Source: Tethya wilhelma
Taxonomy: Eukaryota > Porifera > Demospongiae > Tethyida > Tethyidae
Assembly (NCBI GenBank): GCA_964030475.1
Contig: CAXIPT010000001.1
Coordinates: forward strand, 15,089,530-15,153,529
Direction of reading: 5' to 3'
Length of the DNA stretch: 64,000 nt
A program made the position numbers and the translations under genes. The stretch's first letter is position 1, and every line of letters starts with the position of its first letter. A model generated the notes under the pieces. It saw only the letters and a list, made by a program, of their open reading frames with translations, was not told the origin of the DNA and made no database searches. This document shows, piece after piece, positions 37,501 to 47,300 of this stretch.

Positions 37501-40500
37501 GAGAGGCTATAAAATGCATTTGAAGGCTTAGCCTTGTTTCCCTGAAAGTTTATAGGCATGAACATTTTGTATTGTGTTAATGGGACAGTCGGCCCATTCC
37601 TACTATACGTACTACCGTACGTATGATTATGTTTTGTTTGTTTTTTCCCCCACAGCTCCTGGTGCAGTCAACTCACTGACTCTCACTCCTAAGTTCACAT
37701 CAATTGAAGTAACCTGGTCCCCACCTGCCAGACCAAATGGGATCATAACGCAGTATGAGGTCTCATACATTATTAATTCTGATAGAACTCTTATAACTAC
37801 AAGTAACTCTACATTGGAGTTCACCATCTCTTCTCTGGACCCTGGGACTAGTGTCACTATCACTGTGAGAGCATTCACTAGCATTGGACCTGGAGAGACT
37901 CTAACCCTAAATGGCAGAACCCTCACAGCACCACGTAAGCTTACAATAATATCATTATTTTGTAATTTTGATTTTAAACTATTTTCACAAACAGAATTTT
38001 TCTAATGTAGCGCCAATAACCAATGTTCAAGTTATGGGTGTCAATGCTACATCAGTGAGAGTGACTTGGGAGTCTCTTGACATCCCTGAGATAACAGGAT
38101 ACCGGGTCTACTATTCTCTCTCTGAGAGCAGGAAGAGACAGAGTGATAGTTTTATAGAGGTAGAAGGACGAGAAACAAACTCTGCAACAATAGGAGGTCT
38201 TATCAGTGGTGCAACCTACTCCTTTAGTGTGGTGGGTGTGGCCAGACTGGAAGGAGAGGAGCCTATTGAAGGAGAGAGACCATCTAATCCACTGTCTGTT
38301 ATTTTTCTTTCAACACCAAGTAGTACTTGTCCAGGTGAGTCCGTTATCATGTCTGTGTCACTGGATATCACTGCATGCATGAAATTTAAATGATGTTATC
38401 TTGAGATAATAGAGTAACTTTGTTTTGTTAGGGGTCTATGGGACATTCAGCCCATTCCTATGTACGTATGATGTATGTTGTGAACAAACAAATTTGAATG
38501 TAGTGTAATAATAAAGTAGAAGAAATGCGGATCTCTTTGCTCGGCATACACATTCCATGCTTGTGTATCAAGTTTTATTGACGTTTTATACTACAAGATC
38601 ATTATTGAGCTAGCTGTGTTTCATTACAGCGACAGAGAAGCAACCTCATATGCTTAATTCCTTTGTGAAAGATTGCCCCCTCTATATACACCACACTTAA
38701 ATTCTTGTTAGATAGACCGTTAAATATAACAAACAAAACAAACAAATAAACTTACGTGACGTTTTACTTTCGTTTTTACACATGTTGGTGTGAGCTCTTC
38801 CCTGGTAGAGTCTACTAGGAGCATGCAGACTAATAGTATAGTTGACATGGTGTGTTAAAAACGAAGTGTGTAGTTTTTGGTGACACTTTACATGTGATAG
38901 TAGCACACTTTGGTGAAAGTGTATAATTTACTTTCATTTTTACACATGCTGGTGTGAGCTCTTCCCTGGTAGAGGTAGAGTCTACTAGGAGCATGCAGAC
39001 TAATAGTATAGTTGACACTTCAATCTTGTTGATATAGAATGTTATTCTTTCAAGATTCTGAACTGAGACTGACAGGCAGTCACGACAAAATAGTAAATGA
39101 CACATAGAGTCAAAAGAGCAAAGGAACACAGTAGCTTTTATAGTGGGATGACAAAACTGGTGATACGAGATTACAAAACAGGTTTGATCAACAAGACAAC
39201 ATCAACACAGACAGGGAGGTAACAACATGTACTTACTGAATAGATGGGTGGCAAATTACGATAGACATTGTTCTATACTATGCACACTAGTACTCTAAAT
39301 ATAATGTTCCACCACATGCTACTGGTATGATTATTTATAATTATATAAGCTAGCCTTCTCACAAACAGTTAGCCATCGTCGTAGAACCTGTCATTCTATT
39401 CAAAGGCTTAAGCTAGCTCTCTAAGCACTAGCTCTTTTCCTAACCTGTATTCTCCACAATCTAAAAGAAAAGGTCTACAGCATTAACTATAAGGTATAAA
39501 TTTGATGTAACCATCTTCTTGTAGAGTTATTATCTATATACATGTCTTTTAATGTGCATCTGCTTAGCCTTTCTCTAACATTATAGTACATATGTAGCTT
39601 TACTAAAATGTTGAAAAAAGTGAATATACAAGTATACTTGTATATTATTCACTTTTTTCAACATTATATATAGTACATATGTAGCTTTTACTACACTAAA
39701 ATGTTGAAAAAAGTGAATATACAAGTATAGTAAAAGAAAAGTAGTGTAGGAATGGCCAGTACAGTAAAAAGTATTGGAACAATTAAGGCATGTCACAATT
39801 TCAGCACTTGAATACTTAATTTTTGTGCCTAAATGAAGTAGTCATCTGCCAAAAACAGCACTGCCCATTTCTACATTGATTTTTTAAATGAAATTTTACT
39901 ACTGTATTAGGTTGTCAATGCTTTGGAGCAGTGATTGGAACATTGTTTGCATCAGTTTTTGTGTACACTGTGGTTCTATTGGTTGTACTGACACTGGTGT
40001 GGCTCTGTTGGAAAAGGAAAAGGTAGACGAATCAATACTGTGACTTCTTATTTACCTCTTCTGTGTGCAATGGCATGATCCACATCATGCAAATACATGA
40101 CCAGTATGTTCTTCCCGGCACGATAAAGTATGCCATACCTAAATCCAACCATAGCCTCGTTCCCAGGCTCCTCCCTCGCGAATATTTCCTACCTTATTTT
40201 CGTAGGAAATATTCGCGAGGGAGGAGCCTGGGAACGAGGCTAATCCAACCATACATGCTTCATGGATCTGGATATGCATAAATATGGTTATGTAAGGGTT
40301 CCTTATAGTACAGCTAACTGTACTGTTGCTCTTATTCCAATACAGCTCCTACAGTATGACTGTGACTAGTAATGAAAAGCAGCAGCCAGCTGATGATGAA
40401 GAAGATCGTGTCTATGATGTCATTGAGTGAGTTTTCGTATAGAAACTACCATTGATTTAATATATCCCGGCCTACATATACACATGGTGCACACAATAAT

Positions 40501-40729
40501 GTAAAGCATTGTGTATAAAGAAAATTATTGACCTTTTTATCAGCTAGATAGCAGTAATAAAAACACATTCACAATATCATATTATATAATGTTTTACTGT
40601 CATAATATTATTCACAGACCCACTGATAAGGAGATTCCACTGAAACAGTGTGCTGCATATGGAGATGTAGAGACCAGACAGAGGACAAGAGATGCACAGG
40701 ATGAGGGGATTTATGACAATGCAGTTTGA
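25563..40729 (+). CDS. Ig/FN3 transmembrane receptor, copy C (complete, expanded)
   Basis: Exons are 25563-25638 (ATG, signal peptide), 29193-29534 and 29616-29945 (Ig-like pair 1), 30958-31221, 31310-31624, 31682-31978, 32107-32382 (FN3 1-4), 32499-32843 and 32928-33230 (Ig-like pair 2), 33312-33572, 33630-33953, 34026-34319, 34401-34679, 34761-35084 (FN3 5-9), 36215-36326 (first transmembrane exon), 37656-37934 and 38011-38334 (second copies of FN3 8 and 9), 39911-40022 (second transmembrane exon), 40346-40426 and 40618-40729 (tail). Skipping the first transmembrane exon gives 11 FN3 domains and about 1,645 residues. Using it and skipping the duplicated block gives 9 FN3 domains and about 1,444 residues. 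Both keep frame; using both does not. Tail motifs YDVI, YGDV and YDNA are conserved. As in copy B, its role is unknown, with recognition or adhesion inferred. Confidence 0.85.
26064..26843. repeat. inverted-repeat element with inner palindrome
   Basis: The ends mirror each other: CTAAATGCAAGAATG with a CCTTTGACC inner part on the left, CATTCCTGCATTTAG with GGTCAAAGG on the right. Within it, a second pair of arms at about 26488-26515 and 26687-26714 (CATCTGGTTTGAGAATGCC and its complement) also faces inward. Non-coding; probably a MITE carrying another repeat. Confidence 0.5.
26863..26917. repeat. short hairpin, same family as the previous element
   Basis: CTAAATGCAGGAA at the left faces TTCCTGCATTTAG at the right across about 29 bases that include GGTCAAAGGTCA. 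It looks like a minimal relic formed by two ends of the 26064-26843 family. Confidence 0.5.
30299..30649. mobile_element. fold-back MITE with 9-bp target duplication
   Basis: The long arms (about 30299-30364 and 30583-30649) are near-perfect complements, starting TAGCCTCGTACCCAGGC and ending GCCTGGGTACAAGGCTA. The flank GCCATGCCC occurs on both sides (30290-30298 and about 30649-30657, overlapping the last base). It sits in the intron between the Ig-like and first FN3 exons of receptor C and codes for nothing. A 9-bp duplication is typical of Mutator-like transposons; the family assignment is inference. Confidence 0.7.
35154..35438. mobile_element. MITE with TA target duplication
   Basis: The inverted ends CCGTACTGGCGCGTTATTAG and CTAATAACGCGCCAGTACGG bound 285 bases flanked by TA (35152-35153 and 35439-35440). 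The same intron in copy B (near 20503) shows the empty site with a single TA. This fits a Tc1/mariner-type non-autonomous element that inserted after the copies separated. Confidence 0.8.
36131..36193. repeat. inverted repeat near the first transmembrane exon of receptor C
   Basis: CAGTGTAGGAATGGGCAGT faces its complement, ending at 36193, just before the exon at 36215. A further inverted copy of this sequence and its flank (ACTTTTTTC / TTCACTTTTTT context) lies at about 36980-37050, so the first transmembrane exon is bracketed by inverted repeats. Confidence 0.55.
36215..36326 (+). other. first of two transmembrane exons, receptor C
   Basis: It encodes a membrane helix (VYTVVLLIVLTLVWLCW) followed by KRKR, with phase 1 in and phase 2 out, identical in form to the exons at 6553, 21772 and 39911. 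No tail exons follow before the duplicated FN3 block, so its only frame-compatible partner downstream is the tail exon at 40346. Reading through the donor gives an immediate TAG after KRKR. Confidence 0.75.
36380..36450 (-). tRNA. tRNA-like sequence (probable pseudogene or SINE head)
   Basis: On the minus strand this folds as a tRNA: D arm GCTC/GAGC around ATTGGTAA, a seven-base anticodon loop CTAAACT (anticodon AAA by position), and a perfect T arm CTGGG/CCCAG with loop TTTGAAT. The acceptor stem pairs at only five of seven positions and the anticodon stem needs two wobbles. Internal promoter-like boxes are present. AAA would be an unusual Phe anticodon, so a decayed tRNA or a tRNA-derived repeat is more likely than a working gene. 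Confidence 0.5.
37374..37397. repeat. (GGAA)n microsatellite
   Basis: About six GGAA units lie in the intron upstream of the duplicated FN3 block of receptor C. Confidence 0.8.
37656..38334 (+). other. duplicated FN3 8-9 block of receptor C
   Basis: Exons 37656-37934 and 38011-38334 repeat 34401-34679 and 34761-35084 almost exactly, including the intron between them and the TTTTTTCCCCCACAG acceptor. The left edge of the duplicated similarity lies near 37626. Phase 1-1 borders allow direct joining to FN3 9 at 35084. Confidence 0.8.
39607..39665. repeat. near-perfect palindrome in receptor C intron
   Basis: AATGTTGAAAAAAGTGAATA and its complement meet head to head, with arms of about 29 bases and one or two mismatches. 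Copies A and B have a single arm here, so a local inverted duplication occurred in copy C only. Confidence 0.65.
40151..40241. mobile_element. fold-back MITE with 9-bp target duplication
   Basis: Two arms of about 40 bases (ATAGCCTCGTTCCCAGGC on the left; GCCTGGGAACGAGGCT on the right) form a nearly perfect hairpin. AATCCAACC flanks it at 40142-40150 and 40242-40250. Copies A and B have one uninterrupted copy of this site, so the insertion is specific to C. Same family as 15049 and 30299. Confidence 0.75.
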
Positions 40730-41199
40730 ATCCATTATATTATTATTATTATTTTTTACTTCATTAGCTAGAGTAACTGTCAGCTGTCTTGAGTTATTAT
40801 TGTAGACTTTCCTGTGATTAGAATTTTTTCCTGCATAATTATTATATATAGCTACCATTTGAAGTTTCTTCCCAGTATTATACTTAGTGCTGATTCTTGA
40901 AGTTATATATACATAGTAGCAATTAGTTGAAAAACCCTACCAATTTACGTAATTAATGTGTACAATGTCTAGACCACACACTACATGTATAAACTGTAAT
41001 CTTATGTATTTCTAACTAGCTAGTAAGACGACCACTACCCATACACATGCAACACACCAAATGCCCCTCAGAAGTAGACCAGCATGCGCAGAGACAGTGG
41101 ATAAAATGTTTGTTGATAAATATATGATCACACAACATGTATACGAACAACACAACAATGTTTTGATCTTTTACTAGACATAAGATTCAATTCTGTAAC
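40730..41199. other. tail-to-tail gap between receptor C and FN3 gene C'
   Basis: Short AT-rich 3' flank shared by the converging genes; the third instance of the arrangement at 7313 and 22490. No other feature seen. Confidence 0.5.
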
Positions 41200-43837
41200 C
41201 TACATAAATTGAGGGGAAATAATTATTATAATCATACATAAAAACAAAACGTTTGAACACAATAACGTACATTTGTTCATGGGATGACTTGCTAGAGCAC
41301 TAGGAGTGGCAGAGGAGGTGGAGTGAAGGTGGGAGGCAACTGACTCTGACTTGGTACACATGCTGTGGGAGTCAACAGTGCTTGAAATGACAGAATCCAA
41401 CTCTGCACGATCACAAAGATACAGTACGTGATCATCAATTGATTCAGGTACACCAGAAGCAAAATATTGTCATATGCTAATAAATTAGCTTACTTTTAGA
41501 TCTTGATGATCGCTTGGTAGTGCGAGGTCTTCTCAACCTGAAGAGAAGTGGAGAGAAAGAGGGAGGTAATACTTTGTTCTAAGACTAATGGTCATGCGTG
41601 ATTTGATGCTTACATTGGATCGTGCACCACTGTTTCAGATGGGAGTGATTCTCCAGACATTGATCGTGTTCTAGAAGTAAAGAAAAAATAAATGAGGATA
41701 AAACCAAGAGCATTATTTCTTAATTCTCATCGATTGTAACGACACCAGCACACACATACATACACATGTAGCAACTTACGTCACATAGTACAGCAGCTGT
41801 CCATAATAGTTTGGGTTGGTAGTGCTAGGTCCCTTCACGATGGCTCTGGAGGTCATTGCATCATCCACACAATGAAGGAGAATGCCATTCACATAGATAC
41901 GGTAGCCCAATACAAAACAACCCTTACTGCAACCATTTAAGTCACGTCTGGAATATGGAAGAAAAGCAAAGAAAAACAGTCAAAGTGCAAATCCCCAAAA
42001 TTTACTAGAAATAACTTACTCAACAGGGCTCCATGTTATAGTGAGAGTTGAGTGGGTGTTGGGTACCACTCTAACTTGTTGAGGGGAAGCAGGTCCATTG
42101 TGAAGATGAGGAGGATAACCCCTGCTATTAAGATGATAATGATTGTAAGTTCCGGTGGTCAAAGGACCATTATCATTCTCCTCCCTCACTGGCTCATCAA
42201 TGAGAGTATCGAGGGTACTGGGCAGGGGACTAGGACAGAGGGTGCCTGAGGTGGACTGGGAGACCAACCCATGCTCCTCGTAATAGTGATGTTTTGGGTG
42301 AGAACTGGGCACGCTCAGTGTATCGTTTCCATGGTGATACTCATCGTGATGCTGTGGCGTGCATGAGAAAGTGTCCAACTTTGAAGAGCAGCAGTTGTGG
42401 CATTCGCAAGCAGGGTGTAGCTTGGGACTCACAGGGTAGTCGGTCACTATCCCACTGGTGTGACTGCTCCCGATGCTCTTGGTGTCTTCACATGGTTCAC
42501 CTTGCAGCAGTGTCATCTCGTGAGGATAGAGGCTACAAGGACAGCTGTCAACTGTGGTAGTGGTGTTAGAGTGAGTGTAGTGAGCAGAGGTATCATTGGG
42601 AGACAGCTCTTTGGAGAGATGGACCTGATGGTGTGTAGTGGCAGCTGTTGAATCAGAGAGATGGCCATTCAATTTGAGCCACGATTCAACTCGAGCTGTT
42701 TTAGAGTCTTTTTCAGAACATACAGCCAACTTAGTCTTGCTTGAGGAGAGCTGCTCAGGCTCAACATGTCTACAATTAAGAAAACAATGCACCATGCGTG
42801 TGAATAACCATAATTATTACTCTATATCAGGGTTTATAGAATAGCTTGTAGGAGAATATTCAAGTGAACAGAACCACTTGAAACTGTGATAAACGGCCAT
42901 TTTGACTACCAAGCAACAATTTTGAAGTGAAGCTCACACTCTTTGTCAGTGAGAATTATATAACCCTGGGTAAGGAGTAAATTTTTTCAAACAAGCACTG
43001 CTCCTTCCAGCTTGAAACTACAAGCTTGTTGTTTCATAACACACAGCTACATCAAAGGGCAAACAATACACCCACCAATACACCAACATGGTGTCCACAC
43101 ATTGTTTCTCAAAGAAAACACAATGTACAATGTTGTCCAATCAACAGCTGGACAAGAGGTTCCCCTTCACTTGCAAGTTTACTGTTTCACTCTTGGAACA
43201 CAGACAACAAACCAGTGCACTACCAAAAACACAGGTGGACCATAAAGAACAGAGGAGGTGCCCAACACCACCAGTGTGCCTTTGATGAGCTGGCAAATCT
43301 GATCATTGCATTCTTATCATGTGACTGAAATACTTCACAATGAGAGTTGATCACATGCACTTATTTACCAGCTCAGCAAAGGTGCACACTTGTGCCATAC
43401 CTCCTCTGGATAAAGAGAAGGATGGCTGATTCATCATGCACCTAGCTACACACATCATGCAAATAGGCATGTAAGGTTAAGAAGAAGACACACACAACTT
43501 ACTTGTACTTAATGGTCTGGGATAGAGCAGAGTTACTGTGTTCTCCATGGGTACTGCAGAAGGAGAGATTACACACACTCAATACAGGATCTCTACTGTA
43601 GCACTATAGCCCACATAAAACCCAACATTGCAAAATATGTATATAACCACTACAATAGCATACATACAGTATAAATTCTTACCACACTTGCACTTGGTAG
43701 TCTGTGTTGTGTTTCATGTGTTGGAGCTCAACCTGAGAAGCCAGTGGATCCCCCACCTCAGCACCGAGCTGACCATCAATGAAGACAAGATAACCCAAGA
43801 CCTTCTGACCATTGTTGCCATCGTGAGCATCAAGACT

Positions 43838-43880
<43 letters not shown>

Positions 43881-44314
43881 CCACCGTGACTGTGTGTTTG
43901 GTGTTGTGTCTCAGTACACAATAAACCTGTAGACACATTCTCCATTCAACAAACAAACAAACAAACAACAGGGACCCCATACGTTGAACATACACCATGG
44001 ACAATATCAACCCAATACACAGTGGGTGGTTAAATATATCATTGCTATGCTTGTGTACTAATAATATCAAATTGAAATTCCACCCAAAACAAACACAGAT
44101 TCACCATAGTAACTGCAATGGCTTCAACCACATGAGCCCACTGGCAGAATGGCCCAACACAGACACTAGCGTGTGTGTGTGTGTGTGTGTGGAGGCCACC
44201 CACAGTGGATGCAGGGGACAAACACAAGTCAATCAGACAAACAAACTTTGAACAAAGAAGTCGGGACTACGACATTAAGCTGTTTGGCAGCCATATTGTA
44301 CACAAGCGAAGTCA

Positions 44315-44362
<48 letters not shown>

Positions 44363-47300
44363 TGAGAGGCATACAAACATGATAATCATACTACTAACAA
44401 TGAGCAGAGGCAGGTGTCTCTAATGCTTCATTGATTGACACGAGCTGGTATCCAAAACACAATAGCCACCCACACTAGAAGCATGCTCCAATGAAACATG
44501 ATTACAGGCACACGTACGTGCAGAGGTGGGAAGGCATGGCAACATGATATGATACAAACAATGTCCGTGATTGTGTACTCATAGAGTTATGATGGGGCCT
44601 GCAGCCATAGGAATGGATGAAATTACACCAGGATATTGTTATCAATTCTCAGCTGCAGCCAAAACTTCCACTCTTGATTGAATCAGGGACAAGAACTAAA
44701 AGTATACGGACAAGTCAGTTTTGTATACACGCAGGGAAAACGAAAACTCCTCTGGATACTTGTTTCTGTTTGTTCTTTAAACTAAAGAAACATAACCATC
44801 CCCAATCATAATCATGTCGACACCACTCTATTATTTATAGTAACTGTTACTAAATATAGACTATTGCATATAGGTGGTTTAGTCTGGGTATCTTTCTAAG
44901 ATGTGATAAGATAGACTGCATAAACTCATCACAGGGAAAGACCCCAATGGACATTATTTTTCCCTCAAGCATTGAAAAAAGGTTCTGTTTTGAAAGCTCA
45001 CAAAATCAATAAAAACGGAAATAAGCTTTCAGATAGCATTGGAACTGCTAATTTGGCAGCTGCATGTTTGCACATGGTCGAGAAGTTACAGCTATAGCAA
45101 ACTGTAAACCAAGCAGGCCATTTGAGAAGCTGTTAATTGAGACAACATGAGGTATCAACTACCACCAGGAAAGATCAGCACTGCTTGACCTTGAGCTAAA
45201 CATTCCAAAGAAGGGTCTTGCTTTTAGGCGAATCACTATCAAGTCAATCAACTTCCAAATATTTACACCCCACTGGAAGTAGAGCCCTCAATGTCCATAC
45301 AAGGAGTAGAGCAAGCCTAACGATTTCAGAACTAGTCTCACATTGAGGCTATACTGAGGCTGCATGCACACTCACAGTAGCATCCTTGCTGTTGTTTGAA
45401 AGCTTCCTGGACTAGATATGGATTGGTATACGCACTAGCTCTTGCTATAGAGGATGGGTCTGTGTGAGTGTGAAGCCCAACACACACACACACCAGGTAC
45501 AGACTCTCACCATACATGTATGTGAATGTGATAAATGTATGCAGTGCCTATATCAGGAGTAACAAGCCATGCATCCAGACAAGCTCGACAAAACCATTAT
45601 GCCAATTACAATTCACCTGACAAAAAGCTGCCCCCTCTCAGCACTATAATTGCTCCTTATATACCCCTAACAGTATGTACACGTATACTGTATACACCAC
45701 ATATAAGGGTATGTTGGGGCCTGGTCAGGGAGTATATACTCCAAGTGGGCTGCAAGTATCAATTAACAGATGCAAACGAGTACAAACCTTTTACAAAGAG
45801 GATTATAATTTGCTACAAGAACTCCCCAAAGAGGTTGAAATATAAGGTGCCGTGTTTACTACACATTATCATTCATTGTATGCATGATAGGGTGTGACGT
45901 GTGCTGAAACAGAGGATCAAATTGAACCAAACAGGTGCTGAAACATCGAGCTATAGGCTGCAAGCCAGTCAGACCGCCTCACCTCAACGTACACACAATA
46001 ACCGACAACTTCCTGTTACCAAGAAACACAAAACACTACAAGAATGGGATTGATAGTATAATTGCCAAATTGAACGCTCCAAACACCCTCAGGCTATATA
46101 ACCAGTTGGCTGGCAACTAGAACCAAAGACGTGACGTAAATACACGTACAGTATTTTCACAAATGTTTTGAGCTACACACTCTCATTACAGTCTCCACCC
46201 TTCCTCTGGCCATTAGGACTGACAGTAGTCAGTTGCTAAGATAAGTTAGTTTCTAGGATGTGAGGCAACACACAAACACAAACAAGTGTATTTGTCTGAG
46301 CAGTACCTGACTGGATTCCACATGATGTAAGCTCCACCAGGAGTGAAGCTCTTTCTAGCACATACACCAATAGGGCAGTCCAACAGCAGCTGGTGAGAGT
46401 GTGCCGGGCTAGAATGGAGGGCAGGGGGGTTGGAGGTGGACTGGGAGGTCACTGAAGGAGGAGGGGAAAAGAAAAGAAAATAAATATAGCAATAATCAAA
46501 ATTTAATAGTTAGAATTATACTGTAATGTGCCCTTTACAAGAGTCTGCTTGTGTTATGAATAATATGTAGATGAACCCCAATAACTCATACAGTCACATG
46601 CCATCCACTACACTACAATGGTGTTGTGTAGAGGTGGTCAGTGGGTCGCGACTGACCAACCACATGTACAGCGAGGGACATGTAGACACACAAATGAATA
46701 CCACGTGTCATGGGAAGACACTTAAGCTGTTAGAGCTACTGTAACAATTATAGCCAACCACAAAATAATTGTCTGTGAGAAACACTCTCCCCTGCAAATG
46801 TACCTTTTGAAGGAAAGACATTCCAGGTATGGCACTAACTCGATCAATATACAGTTACAAGTTGGAACAGTAGGTACACTATAATTTAACCACTTCTGAA
46901 CAAGGTGGGCATTGTAGCTTCCATAGCCTTAAGTCTACTTGTGTAGCTATTGTATGTAGTGCTTCATTGATAAGGAGGCTCCCAGTAACTGGATTAGGAA
47001 GAACCCACTTTAGTAGAACATTTAAAAGTTTAGATAACCCTTAACTATATTAAGTTACCTGGCTTTAGCCACAACATGTGCACTAATGGTAATAGGCTGG
47101 GATACAACAGTAAACACAGTAAACACATTGAAAACACTTGGTCACACACTGACACACATACGTACAAGATTAGCCCCACACATGCACAAAAGGAGAAAGA
47201 AATGGAGTGCTATGATTTGCATCCACGAGTGATAATGAGAGCAAGACATTAGGCTCAAGACAAGAGCTGGCTGTACAGCTACACCAATAAAACTACACTA

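Noticed and set aside
43679..44423. Overlapping open frames full of His-Thr or Cys-Val repeats
   Set aside because: They are translations of TG/AC microsatellites; only the splice-supported FN3 exon 43683-43835 on the minus strand is kept.
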